Part shown: piece after piece, positions 34,856-43,684 of the stretch
How the letters are laid out: each line of letters starts with the position of its first letter
How positions within the stretch are numbered: the first letter of the stretch is position 1
Assembly: GCA_963823515.1 (NCBI GenBank)
Contig: CAWGMB010000019.1
Location: 186,001-250,000, forward strand
Origin: Miltoncostaea sp963823515
GTDB taxonomy: Bacteria > Actinomycetota > Thermoleophilia > Miltoncostaeales > Miltoncostaeaceae
Direction: 5' to 3'
Length of the DNA: 64,000 bases
Notes under the pieces: model-generated
Seen by the model: only the letters and a program-made list of their open reading frames with translations
Told to the model about the DNA's origin: nothing
The model's database searches: none
Translations under genes and position numbers: made by a program

Positions 34856-37144
34856 GCGCGCCGCGGCAGACGCCGCGCGACCGGCATGGGCCTCGCCGTC
34901 CATCAGCTCCTCGAGATCCGCGGGACAGACCGGGCGGCTCATGAGGAAGCCCTGGCCGACGTGGCAGCCGAGGCCGCGGAGCATGTCGTAGACCGCCTGG
35001 TCCTCGATCCCCTCGGCCACCACGCTCAGCCCCAGGTTGCGGGCGAGGTCGATCGTCGAGCGGACGATCATCGCGTCGGCGGGATCCCTGGCCATGTTCA
35101 TGACGAACGAACGGTCGATCTTCAGAACGTTCACCGGCAGTCGCTTGAGGTAGTCGAGCGAGGAGTAGCCGGTGCCGAAGTCGTCGATCGACAGCGCCAC
35201 TCCCATGTCGCTGAGCCGGCTGAGCACCTCCATCGCGCGCACCGGGTTGGCCATGAGCACGGTCTCGGTGATCTCCAGCTCGAGCCTGTCCGGCGTCAGG
35301 CCGGCGAGGTCGAGGCACGCCGCCACGGCGTCCGCGAAATCGGGGTCGAGGAGGTTGCGCGCGGAGACGTTGACCGCGACCGAGAGGTGGCGGCCCTGGC
35401 GATCCCACTCCCCGACCTGGGCCAGCGCGCGCGTGAGGATGTGGAGCGTGAGCGGCTTGATCAGGGCCGTGTGCTCGGCCAGCGGGACGAACTCGCCCGG
35501 GGGCAGCAGCCCGCGGACCGGATGCTGCCATCGGACCAGCACCTCGACGCCCGCGAGGTCCCCCGAGGTGAGATCGACCTTCGGCTGGTAGTGGAGCACC
35601 AGCTGGCCGTCCTCGATCGCGTGGCGCAGCTCGCCGACGAGCGCGAGCCTCTCGGGGCTGTAGTGGTCGTGCTCGGAGCCGTAGAAGGCGTGCCCGAGGT
35701 GATCTCCCTTGGCCGTGTACATCGCGACGTCGGCCCGCTGCAGGAGGTGGGCCACATCGTCGCCGTCGCCGGGGAAGAGCGCGATCCCGATGCTCGCCTC
35801 GGTGTCGAGCGAGAGACCCTCCAGCAGGACCGGCTCAGCGATCGCGGCCCCGAGCGTGGTGGCGACGAGGGCTGCGCCGGCGGCGTCGGTCACCTCGGGC
35901 AGGAGCACCGCGAACTCGTCGCCGCCGAGGCGAGCGATGGTGTCGCTCTCGCGCACGCAACGCGTCAGACGCGAGGCGATCTCCTGGAGCAGCACGTCGC
36001 CCGAGCCGTGGCCGAGGGTGTCGTTGACCTCCTTGAAGCGATCGAGGTCGATGATCATCACGGCGACATGGTGCCCGTCGCGGCGCGCCAGGGCGAGCGC
36101 GCGTTCGACGCGGTCGTTGAACAGGCGCCGGTTGGGTAGGCCGGTGAGCGAGTCCGTGACCGCCTGCCGGTGGCTGTCGGCGAGCGCGATGTTCTCGCGG
36201 AAGGTGAGCGCCGCGCGCGCCATGCAGACGACCAGCGCCGAAACCGCGAGCCACACGCCGGCGTCGCTCCCGTGCCCGTAGTGGTCGTGGACGAGTACGG
36301 CGATCGCGCCGAGCGACACGATCGTGGGCAGCGCCATCAGGCGCCAGCCCTCCAGCCGCGCCTCGGGCGGCTCGCCCGAGGACTGGATCGCGCCGACGCC
36401 CATCGCGACCAGGCCCAGGGCCCAGAGGACCTCCGCGACGCCCGGCGTCAGTTCTGCGCCGGTGGCCACCCGGTAGAGGTAGATCACGTCGGCGGTCGCG
36501 AAGATCCCGCAGCCGAGCGCGAGGAGCGCCACCGCGCGGCCCGGGTGCCATCCGGTCAGGGCGGCGAGGACGGCCAGGAGGGCGAGGACCACGAGGTCGC
36601 CGAGCGGGTAGGCGAGATTGGTGGCGACGGCGGAGAAGCCCCCCTCGCCGCTCGCGAGCACCGGCGGCAGGACGATCGCCGCGCCGACTGCGGCGATGAG
36701 CAGGGCGCCGGCGAGCCCGTCGAGCCACTGGCTGGCGTGGAAGTGCCTCACGCGGGCCTTCACGAGCAGGACGAGCCCGGCGTAGAGGAAGGGGAAGAGC
36801 CCGAGGTACATCGCGTCGGCGATCGACGGGAAGGGCTCCTCGGGCATGTTCTCGATCACCCGCCACCAGTAGAGCTCGCCCAGCGACCAGACGAGCGCTC
36901 CGAGGCCGATCAGGATCCAGGCCGCGCGCTCACGGCGCACGAGCACCCCGCGCGCCAGGATGCCGAGCGACGCCGCGAGGACCACCGAGGTGTAGATCCA
37001 CCCGTCGAAGAGGTCGTCCCCGCTTCCCAGGCCCAGGACGACGTGCCCGGCGTAGACGGCGAGGCCGGCGCCGACCAGGGCCCACCACGCGCACGTGGCC
37101 GTTCGGCTTCCACGGGAGAGCTCGTCGGAGATCAGGCGCATCAT
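34814..37144 (-). CDS. Membrane GGDEF-EAL cyclic-di-GMP protein
   Basis: A 776-residue protein. Residues ~18-310 hold about eight to ten membrane helices that form a sensor. The GGDEF domain (~335-495) has the intact signature RLGGDEFAVLLPE near residue 405 and so may make c-di-GMP. The EAL domain (~510-760) has EVLVRW in place of EAL, but keeps the Asn/Asp metal ligands in ELEITETVL and DDFGTGYSSL and the catalytic-loop Lys in LKIDRSF. It may both make and degrade c-di-GMP. It is the only c-di-GMP gene in the window and appears monocistronic. Confidence 0.92.
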   Translation of the reverse strand: MMRLISDELSRGSRTATCAWWALVGAGLAVYAGHVVLGLGSGDDLFDGWIYTSVVLAASLGILARGVLVRRERAAWILIGLGALVWSLGELYWWRVIENMPEEPFPSIADAMYLGLFPFLYAGLVLLVKARVRHFHASQWLDGLAGALLIAAVGAAIVLPPVLASGEGGFSAVATNLAYPLGDLVVLALLAVLAALTGWHPGRAVALLALGCGIFATADVIYLYRVATGAELTPGVAEVLWALGLVAMGVGAIQSSGEPPEARLEGWRLMALPTIVSLGAIAVLVHDHYGHGSDAGVWLAVSALVVCMARAALTFRENIALADSHRQAVTDSLTGLPNRRLFNDRVERALALARRDGHHVAVMIIDLDRFKEVNDTLGHGSGDVLLQEIASRLTRCVRESDTIARLGGDEFAVLLPEVTDAAGAALVATTLGAAIAEPVLLEGLSLDTEASIGIALFPGDGDDVAHLLQRADVAMYTAKGDHLGHAFYGSEHDHYSPERLALVGELRHAIEDGQLVLHYQPKVDLTSGDLAGVEVLVRWQHPVRGLLPPGEFVPLAEHTALIKPLTLHILTRALAQVGEWDRQGRHLSVAVNVSARNLLDPDFADAVAACLDLAGLTPDRLELEITETVLMANPVRAMEVLSRLSDMGVALSIDDFGTGYSSLDYLKRLPVNVLKIDRSFVMNMARDPADAMIVRSTIDLARNLGLSVVAEGIEDQAVYDMLRGLGCHVGQGFLMSRPVCPADLEELMDGEAHAGRAASAAARLLPDAHRDGGVVA

Positions 37145-37198
37145 TCGGGCATCGGCCGCCCGTGCGCCCTACGTGAGCCGCCCGGAGGCGGGGGCCGA

Positions 37199-38221
37199 TC
37201 AGCGCCGCGAGCGGGGGTGCGCCCGGTCGAAGTCCTCGCGCAGGTGGGCCGCGGTGACGTGCGTGTAGACCTCGGTCGTGACCGGTGAGGCGTGGCCGAG
37301 ATGCGCCTGCACGTAACGGATGTCCACGCCCGACTGGATCAGGTGCGTACCGCAGGAGTGGCGCAGCGCGTGGGGGAACACCCGCGCCCCGTCGGCCCGC
37401 AGCCCGGCGCGGTCGGCGACCTCGGTGACGATCTGCCACACCGCCGCCCTGCCCAGCCGGCGCCCGCGCGAGCCGAGGAAGACGGCGTCGGCGTCGCGGT
37501 GGCGCGCCTGGTCGGAGCGCGGCCGCCGGTCGCGGGCCCGCAGCTCCGGCCGGCCGACGCGCAGGTACGCGCTCAGCGCCGCCAGGGCCTCCCGCGGCAC
37601 GGCCACGGCCCGGCGCTTGCCGCCCTTGCCGAGCACCAGCAGGAACGGGTCGGACGGGTCGTCGAGGTGGCAGGCGGACAGGTCGAGCCCGGCGGCCTCG
37701 CTCGCGCGCAGGCCGCAGCCGTAGAGCACCTCCACGAGCGCGGCCGTCCGCGCCCCGAGCGGCCCCGGGGTGGCGGCGGCGTCGCACATGCGCCGCACCG
37801 CCGAGGGCGAGAGCGCCACGACCTCGCGGGCGATGCTCTCCTGCCCGCCCTCGGTGGCGGCGGCCGGCGGGCGCAGCTCCAGCACCGGGTTCTCCAGCGC
37901 GAGCGCCCGCGACCACCAGCGGCAGAAGGCCCGGGCGGCCGCGACCCGGCGGCGGCGGGTGGAGATGCGCCCCGGCAGCCCGTCGCGCCAGCGCTGCCAC
38001 CACTCGAGCGGCAGCCCCGCGAGTTGCACCGCGGCGGCGCGGGCGGCGGTGTCACCCTCCACGCCGAAGGACTCCGACTCCGCCGGGGGTGCGGGCAGGC
38101 CGAGGGCCTCGGCCAGGGCGCCCAGGTCGCCGGCATAGGCCGCGCGCGTGTTGGGGTTCTCGCGCGTGGCGAGGAACGCCCCGGCCAGGCGCGCGAAGCC
38201 GTCGGGGTCGACCATGCTCAT
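37199..38221 (-). CDS. Tyrosine recombinase, XerC/XerD family (second of pair)
   Basis: A 340-residue recombinase. The N-terminal SAM-like core-binding domain (~8-125: NPNTRAAYAGDLGALAEAL) is followed by the catalytic domain: Arg in YGCGLRASEAAGL, Lys in GKGGKRRAV, His-x-x-Arg in HALRHSCGTHLI, His in LGHASPVTTEVY and the nucleophile Tyr in VYTHV. The catalytic set is intact. It overlaps the preceding recombinase gene by four bases. Paired Xer proteins resolve chromosome dimers at dif; a dif site was not found in this window. Confidence 0.9.
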   Translation of the reverse strand: MSMVDPDGFARLAGAFLATRENPNTRAAYAGDLGALAEALGLPAPPAESESFGVEGDTAARAAAVQLAGLPLEWWQRWRDGLPGRISTRRRRVAAARAFCRWWSRALALENPVLELRPPAAATEGGQESIAREVVALSPSAVRRMCDAAATPGPLGARTAALVEVLYGCGLRASEAAGLDLSACHLDDPSDPFLLVLGKGGKRRAVAVPREALAALSAYLRVGRPELRARDRRPRSDQARHRDADAVFLGSRGRRLGRAAVWQIVTEVADRAGLRADGARVFPHALRHSCGTHLIQSGVDIRYVQAHLGHASPVTTEVYTHVTAAHLREDFDRAHPRSRR

Positions 38222-39159
38222 CCGCGCGGGTGCCCCCGGCGCAGGGCCTCCTGCATGGCCTTCGTGGTCACCCCGGTGTAGCGCTGGGTGGTCGCGAGGC
38301 TGGCGTGGCCGAGGACCTCCTGCACCACCCGCAGATGGGCCCCACCGACCCCGCCCGGACCCTCGAGCAGATGGGTCCCGGCCGCGTGGCGGAGCAGATG
38401 CGGCCCGCCGGCCCGCCCGGCGGCGCGGAGCTCACGCGCGACGACGCGGTAGACCGTCGAGCCGTCGAGACGCCGCCCGGCCCGCGACACGAACACCGGG
38501 GCCCGCGCCGCCGGCTCGGGGCCGTGCGCGGCGACCAGCCGGGGCCGGCCCTCGCCGAGCCAGGCCCGCAGCGCATCGACGGCGTTCTCGGTGATCGGGA
38601 CGGTGCGGGCCGCGCCGCCCTTGCCCACCACGCGCAGGGCGTCGTGCTCGAAGTCGAGCCCGGCCAGAACGAGGTCGCAGGCCTCCTGCCGGCGCAGGCC
38701 GCTGCCGTAGAGCACCTCCATCAGGGCGCGGTCGCGCAGCGCGAGCGCGCGGGCGACGGGGGTGGCCGCCTCGGCGCCCCGGCCGGTGCCCTCCATCAGG
38801 GCGGCGGCGTCGGCCTGCGAGAGCCGCGGCACCGGGGGCGGCGTGGCGCGCGGGCGATCGACCAGGTCGGCGGGCGAACGCCCCGGCGGATGATGGGGGG
38901 CCAGCCACTCGCGCAGCGCGGTCACCGCGCGCGCCCGGGTGGCGGGCGACCACGCGAGGCCGCGGAAGGCCGCCTCCAGGGCGGAGGCGGTGACGTCGGC
39001 CGGCCCGGACAGGCCGCGGGTGGAGAGCCAGCCCGCCACCCGGCGGGCGTCCTTCAGGTAGGCGGTGCGGGTGCGCGGCGACAGCAGGCGGCCGCGGCCC
39101 GCCTGCTCGCCAAGCCGGCGCTCGAGGTCGTCGAGGCTCTCGTCCCAGGTCGCTCCCAC
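38218..39159 (-). CDS. Tyrosine recombinase, XerC/XerD family (first of pair)
   Basis: A 313-residue recombinase from GTG 39159, one base after the kinase stop; longer in-frame starts lie inside the kinase gene. Core-binding domain ~5-110 (SPRTRTAYLKDARRVAGWL), catalytic domain with Arg in YGSGLRRQEACDL, Lys in GKGGAARTV, LLRHAAGTHLL, LGHASLATTQRY and Tyr in QRYTG. All catalytic residues seem present. Together with the next gene it forms a tandem pair translated from one message behind a membrane kinase. Confidence 0.9.
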   Translation of the reverse strand: MGATWDESLDDLERRLGEQAGRGRLLSPRTRTAYLKDARRVAGWLSTRGLSGPADVTASALEAAFRGLAWSPATRARAVTALREWLAPHHPPGRSPADLVDRPRATPPPVPRLSQADAAALMEGTGRGAEAATPVARALALRDRALMEVLYGSGLRRQEACDLVLAGLDFEHDALRVVGKGGAARTVPITENAVDALRAWLGEGRPRLVAAHGPEPAARAPVFVSRAGRRLDGSTVYRVVARELRAAGRAGGPHLLRHAAGTHLLEGPGGVGGAHLRVVQEVLGHASLATTQRYTGVTTKAMQEALRRGHPRG

Positions 39160-39160
39160 A

Positions 39161-40630
39161 TCAGGTGGAGTTCGGTACGCCCCGCAGCTCCACCTGCCCG
39201 ACGCCGGCCCAGAACCTGCCGGTGTCGTCGGGGACCAGCGACGTGATCCACAGGACATAGGACTCGGCCGGCGCGGCGCGCGTCAGGCGGACCACCTGCT
39301 CGGCGCCGGTGAAGGTGCCCTCGCCGAGGACCTCCCGGCGGCCGCCCACCGGCGGGCCGAGCACCTGGAAGCCTGCGCCCGACGTCGGCGAGCTGACGAC
39401 CATCTCGGTGGCGACCGCGGGCGCGGAGAGCCGCAGGATCAGGCCGGCGCCCGTCTTCAGCCCGCCGAAGGCCGGGGTGTCGCGGTACCTCTCGGTATAC
39501 CAGGCGGTGGCGGGGTCGCCGTCCACCGCGAGGCCGCGCTGGTCCGGGTTCTCCGGGCTTCCGGCGCCGCCGTCACCCTGGGGGTCGTAGTCGCGGACGG
39601 CGGCGATCCGCAGCGGCCCCACCGAGGCGGTCACGGCGGCGGGCGACTCATCGCCCTGACTGGTCAGGATCACCCCCGCCGACACCGCGCCGCCCAGGAG
39701 AGCGACGGCCAGCCCGGCCAGTAGAGCGCGGCGGCGGCGCGGGCGGCGGCGGCGCGCGGTGTCGCCGTCCGGCGTGACCGGCCCGATGGCGGGCATCAGC
39801 ACCGTGCTCATGCGGCGCTGCTCGAGCGCGGCGACCATGTCGGCGGCGCTCGCGAAACGGTCGGCGGGATCCTTGGCGGCGGCGCGGAGCGCGCACGAGG
39901 CCACCCAGTCAGGCACGCCGGGCGACTCGGCCCGCGGGTCGGGCAGGGGCTCCGAGCACTGCTTCATCGCCACGGCCACGAACCCCTCGCCGCGGAAGGG
40001 CAGGACGCCCGTGAGGCACTCGTAGAGCAGGATCCCCAGGGAGTAGACGTCGGTGCGGGCGTCCACCGGGCGGCCGTCCGCCTGCTCGGGCGACAGGTAG
40101 TCGGCGCTCCCCATGAGCATGTCGGTGCGCGTGAGGCCGTGCTGCCCGTCGGACTCCATCAGGCGGGCGATTCCGAAGTCGGCGAGCTTGACCTCGCCGT
40201 GCGCCGTGATGAGGACGTTCTGCGCCTTGATGTCGCGGTGCACCACCCCCTGGTCGTGCGCGTAGGCGAGCGCACGGCCCACCTGGGCGCAGACGCGCGC
40301 GGCCTCGTCCGGATCGACGGCGCCCTCGCGGCGGATGAGGGTCTTCAGGTTCTCCCCGTCCACGAGCTCCATCACCAGGTAGGGGCCCTCGGGGTCCTCG
40401 CCACGGTCGAGCAGGTGCACCAGGTTGGGGTGCGAGAGCCGCGCGACCAGCATCGCCTCGCGCCGGAAGCGCTCGGCGTGCTCGGCGTCGGCGAGCAGGC
40501 CCGAGTGCAGGCGCTTCACCGCGACGGGGCGGCCCAGCACCATGTCGGTGGCGCTCCACACGGCCGCCATGCCGCCGCGGCCGATCAGGTGGTCGAGCCG
40601 GTACCTCTCCCCGAGGAGGGTTCCCGTCAC
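39161..40630 (-). CDS. Ser/Thr protein kinase with extracellular jelly-roll domain
   Basis: A 489-residue kinase. Kinase domain ~10-265: GRGGMAAVW, Lys39 (VAVK), HRDIKAQN (Ala where Pro is usual), DFGIARL and GSADYLSPEQ. One membrane helix (~302-322) is followed by an extracellular domain (~345-489) of discoidin or galactose-binding type (RGLAVDGDPATAWYTERY; GAGLILRLSAPAVATEMVVSS). The kinase plus outside jelly-roll layout recalls the C-terminal part of mycobacterial MviN/MurJ. It heads a three-gene transcript with the two recombinases. Confidence 0.9.
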   Translation of the reverse strand: MTGTLLGERYRLDHLIGRGGMAAVWSATDMVLGRPVAVKRLHSGLLADAEHAERFRREAMLVARLSHPNLVHLLDRGEDPEGPYLVMELVDGENLKTLIRREGAVDPDEAARVCAQVGRALAYAHDQGVVHRDIKAQNVLITAHGEVKLADFGIARLMESDGQHGLTRTDMLMGSADYLSPEQADGRPVDARTDVYSLGILLYECLTGVLPFRGEGFVAVAMKQCSEPLPDPRAESPGVPDWVASCALRAAAKDPADRFASAADMVAALEQRRMSTVLMPAIGPVTPDGDTARRRRPRRRRALLAGLAVALLGGAVSAGVILTSQGDESPAAVTASVGPLRIAAVRDYDPQGDGGAGSPENPDQRGLAVDGDPATAWYTERYRDTPAFGGLKTGAGLILRLSAPAVATEMVVSSPTSGAGFQVLGPPVGGRREVLGEGTFTGAEQVVRLTRAAPAESYVLWITSLVPDDTGRFWAGVGQVELRGVPNST

Positions 40631-40728
40631 GGCCGTGCGCTCGTGTCGGCGGACGTCACCGGTGAAGGATACTCCCGCGCGTGCGCGCCGCTGGACGGCC
40701 CGGTGGAGGGCGGCGCTAGACTCCGTCG

Positions 40729-41505
40729 GTGACGGCGCCGCAGACCGTCCTCATCGTGGAGGACGACGAAGCCATCTCCGATTCGATCGCCTACGCGCTC
40801 AACCGCGCGGGCTTCCGGACGCTCCGGGCCGGCGACGGCGGGCAGGGCCTGCGCCTCTTCCGCCAGCAGCGCCCCGATCTGGTCATCCTCGACCTGATGC
40901 TGCCCCAGATGGACGGCTGGAGGGTCACCGAGGAGCTGCGCAAGGAGGACCCGCGCGTGCCGGTGATCGTGTGCAGCGCGCGCACCAGCGAGTTCGACCG
41001 CGTGCGCGGCCTCGAGATGGGCGCCGACGACTACGTGACCAAGCCCTTCTCCATGAAGGAGCTGCTCGCGCGCGTCCACGCCCACCTGCGGCGCGTGGAG
41101 TCCCATCGCCAGCCCGACGGGCCGGCCGCGATCGAGGCCGACGGCCTCGTGATCGACCCTGACCAGGTCCAGGCCTTCGTCAACGGGCGCCCGGTGGGCT
41201 TCACACCGCGCGAGTTCGAGGTCCTCTACGAGCTCGCGCGCGCCGAGGGCAAGCCCCTCCCGCGGGAGCGCGTCTACCGCGAGGTCTGGGGCTACGAGAT
41301 GATGCGCGGCGACCGGTCGGTCAACGTCTTCGTGCGCAAGGTCCGCCAGAAGCTCGCGAGCGCCCGCCCGGAGCGCAGCTACGTCCAGACGCACTACGGA
41401 GTGGGCTACCGCTTCGAGCCCGCCCCCGCCGGGCCGGGCGGGCCGGAGCAGGCGGGCATTCAGCCCGCGGCCCCCGCGGGAGGCGACGAGCCCGCGAGCG
41501 GCTAG
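40729..41505 (+). CDS. OmpR-family response regulator
   Basis: A 258-residue regulator from GTG 40729. Receiver domain ~5-120 with the acidic pair in VEDDEA, phospho-acceptor Asp in LVILDLMLP, and Lys in VTKPFSMKELL. The C-terminal winged-helix DNA-binding domain (~135-230) has VGFTPREFEVLYELA and SVNVFVRKVRQKL. A disordered Pro/Gly tail follows. No kinase gene is adjacent; the gene is divergent from the membrane Ser/Thr kinase, so it is an orphan regulator here. Confidence 0.93.
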   Translation: MTAPQTVLIVEDDEAISDSIAYALNRAGFRTLRAGDGGQGLRLFRQQRPDLVILDLMLPQMDGWRVTEELRKEDPRVPVIVCSARTSEFDRVRGLEMGADDYVTKPFSMKELLARVHAHLRRVESHRQPDGPAAIEADGLVIDPDQVQAFVNGRPVGFTPREFEVLYELARAEGKPLPRERVYREVWGYEMMRGDRSVNVFVRKVRQKLASARPERSYVQTHYGVGYRFEPAPAGPGGPEQAGIQPAAPAGGDEPASG

Positions 41506-41615
41506 AAGAGCCCTCGCCACCGGGGTGGGAGACGGGGCCGGCGGGCGGACATGGTGGCTGCGGAGATCCTTGAGGGGGGTACCGCCGTCGGCTACCCTTC
41601 CCGGGCTCGTCGTCC

Positions 41616-41697
41616 GGGGGGATGCCCGAGCGGTCAAAGGGAGCGGTCTGTAAAACCGCCGGCTACGCCTACGGAGGTTCGAACCCTCCTCCCCCCA
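41616..41697 (+). tRNA. tRNA-Tyr (anticodon GUA)
   Basis: 82 bases, class II. Acceptor stem GGGGGGA/TCCCCCC with discriminator A, anticodon stem GCGGT/ACCGC with loop CTGTAAA, a long variable arm (CGGCTACGCCTAC region) and T-arm GGAGGTTCGAACCCTCC. CCA is not encoded. Confidence 0.95.
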
Positions 41698-41834
41698 CTC
41701 GTGGGATTCCCCCCTTCCCCAGCGCGATCCGGGTGCGTGGGGGAGGGGTTGATCGGTGCCCCGCCCGAGGCGCCGTGGAGGCGCTTCATGAGCACCTCCG
41801 GCGAGGGGCCTCATGCGCCGGGAGGAGTGCGGGG

Positions 41835-42710
41835 ATGAAGACGACGAGGCACACCTGGTGGCTCTGGGCCCGCTTCGAGTCCCGGCTCTCCGGGCTCTCG
41901 GCGCTGTCCTCGCCCCTGCTGTTCGGTCTGTTCCTCACCTGGTTCCTGGGCTGGACGGTGCTCGCGGGCCTGGTGCTCGACGCCCTGGTCGATGACATCC
42001 AGCAGGCCCGGATGGCCGACGCGGCCGGCCGGCTCATGCCCGCGGTGGGCGTGCTGTTCGCTCTGCTCACGGCGTTCGTGATCACCAACCAGTGGAATCG
42101 GAGCCGCAGCGGCGAGGGGATCGTCGGCGGCGAAGCCGACGCCGGGATCCGCCTCGCGCTGGCGAGCCAGTCGCCCGGGATCGACGGGCAGCGCGTGCGG
42201 TCGCGGCTGGCCGACTACCTGCACTCGGTGCTCGCGATCGAGTGGGACACGCTGCGGCACGAGCGGGCGGGGTCCGGGCAGACGGCGGCCGCCTTGTCGC
42301 GGCTGGAGCGCACGGCGCGCGCCGAAGCGACCGCCCCCGGTGTCAGAGGGGCGGTCTGCGCCGACATCCTGGCCGCCGCCGAGGGTGTGGCGGTGTCCCG
42401 ACGCGAGCGGCTCAACCTGTCCGGTCACGGACTGCCGGCCCCCCTGTTCCTGCTGACGTTCGTGAGCGGCGTGGTGCTGAGCCTCAACGCCATCGCCGTC
42501 GCGGTGAGCCTGGACGCGTGGGTGGTGATCATCATCGGAGGGCTCGTCGTCCTGATCGCCCTGGACCTCGCTCTGGTCGTCGCCATCAGCGACCCCTTCC
42601 ACGGGCCGATGAGAGTCCTGCCGACGCCGATCGAGGCGGTGCTCGGAGAGCTCGAGGCCGGGGACTACGGGCCCACGGCCGCCGCCGAGGAGCCGCCCGC
42701 GAGTCCCTAG
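41835..42710 (+). CDS. DUF4239-like (bestrophin-like) membrane protein
   Basis: A 291-residue membrane protein from ATG 41835, with GGAGGAG seven bases upstream. Two N-terminal helices (LLFGLFLTWFLGWTVLAGL; LMPAVGVLFALLTAFVITNQW), a soluble helical middle (residues ~85-205) and two C-terminal helices (LFLLTFVSGVVLSLNAIAV; VVIIIGGLVVLIALDLALVV), followed by DPFHGPMRV. This is the DUF4239 layout, with the conserved NxW after helix 2 and DPF after helix 4. Function not established. Confidence 0.75.
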   Translation: MKTTRHTWWLWARFESRLSGLSALSSPLLFGLFLTWFLGWTVLAGLVLDALVDDIQQARMADAAGRLMPAVGVLFALLTAFVITNQWNRSRSGEGIVGGEADAGIRLALASQSPGIDGQRVRSRLADYLHSVLAIEWDTLRHERAGSGQTAAALSRLERTARAEATAPGVRGAVCADILAAAEGVAVSRRERLNLSGHGLPAPLFLLTFVSGVVLSLNAIAVAVSLDAWVVIIIGGLVVLIALDLALVVAISDPFHGPMRVLPTPIEAVLGELEAGDYGPTAAAEEPPASP

Positions 42711-42718
42711 GATCCCGT

Positions 42719-42860
42719 TCAGCCGTCGGCGACGAGCGCGCACAGGAGGGCGACGGCGTCCGCGTCGGACACCCCGTGCTCCCGTACGAGCGACTTCCAC
42801 GTCGAGAAGCTGATGGCATGGCCGATGGCGCCGCGGGCGCGCCGGGTGGTGGCGCCCCGC
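42719..42860 (-). pseudogene. TetR-type regulator C-terminal remnant
   Basis: About 45 residues ending at a stop at 42719-42721. GAIGHAISFSTWKSLVREHG followed by VSDADAVALLCALV resembles the conserved C-terminal end of a TetR-family subgroup (GHALxFxTWRSLVxxxGLSDxxAV). No helix-turn-helix region can be read upstream in any frame, so only the tail of the gene survives. Confidence 0.5.
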
Positions 42861-43290
42861 CGCCGGCGGCGCTCGGGCGGCCGAGGCCGGGCCGGGGACC
42901 GCGTCGGCGCGACGCGGTCCCCGGCCTCTCACAGCGCGCGCCCACGACCCGCCCATCGGGCGCGCGCAAACCGCCCTCAGGGCGCCGGCTTACGGTGCGA
43001 CGGCGACGGAGGCGACGTGTCGAGCACGACCGCGAACCAGCCCACCGGCGCGACCGGACGCGCCGAGCCGCAGGCGGCGACGCGGACGATGGTCCTGCTG
43101 ATGCGCGACATCGGGCGGGCGCAGCCGGTGCGACCCGGGGGAGTAGATCGACCTCGCCCACCAGCCGGAGGTGAGCGGCCTCCGGACGGCCGCGTGAGGC
43201 GAGGTTGCGCCACGGTCCGGGAACCAGTCGCCGCTGAGCGGGCGATCGCGCCCCGGCCTCCAACGGTGGTCGGGACGCGATCGCGTTCGA
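42861..43290. other. Gene-poor stretch
   Basis: No confident gene. A plus-strand frame from GTG 43017, with GGAGG five bases upstream, encodes a short start (TMVLLMRDIGRAQPV) but turns into Arg/Pro-rich low complexity and overlaps the DUF1059 gene antisense, so it is more likely another remnant. No RNA gene or repeat seen. Confidence 0.4.
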
Positions 43291-43527
43291 CTACGCCGGG
43301 AAGGGCTCCTTCGCCCTCTCGCCCGGAGTGAAGCTGGACTCCTCCTCCAGCATGGCCCGCACCTGCTGGCGCAGCTCGGGCGAATCGGCGTGGCCGTGCA
43401 CGGACGCGGCGTGCTGGGCGGCCGCTTGCACCACCTCCTCCTCCTCGCCGACTATCGTCAGGGTGCAGTCGGAGTCGCTCTCGAACCGGCGACAGTCCGC
43501 CATCTTCCTGCCCATCGAGGCCTCCAT
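43291..43527 (-). CDS. DUF1059-family small protein
   Basis: A 78-residue acidic protein; an ATG at 43515 would give 74 residues. It matches the short DUF1059 layout: KMADCRRFESDSDCTLTIVG, with the two spaced cysteines (Cys-x6-8-Cys), then EEEVVQAAAQHAASVHG and ELRQQVRAML. Function unknown; the conserved Cys/His residues suggest metal binding. Confidence 0.8.
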   Translation of the reverse strand: MEASMGRKMADCRRFESDSDCTLTIVGEEEEVVQAAAQHAASVHGHADSPELRQQVRAMLEEESSFTPGERAKEPFPA

Positions 43528-43684
43528 TCCACGTCGGGCCCCGGCCGGGGCCCGGAACCGTGTGATACGCCCGGACCCATTCGGTTGTCAATGACCCGGA
43601 TCGGTGGAGTCGCAGGCCTCTCACAGCGGGCTCTCAGGTTCGCGCTCTACGCTCACCCCCACAGGATCGGACGAGGGAGGCGCG

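Noticed and set aside
34886..36139. Long plus-strand frame opposite the GGDEF/EAL gene
   Set aside because: It is an antisense shadow with skewed His/Arg/Glu composition and no motifs.
43017..43331. Plus-strand frame with good ribosome-binding site
   Set aside because: After ~35 residues it becomes Arg/Pro-rich and it runs antisense into the DUF1059 gene; kept only as a note.
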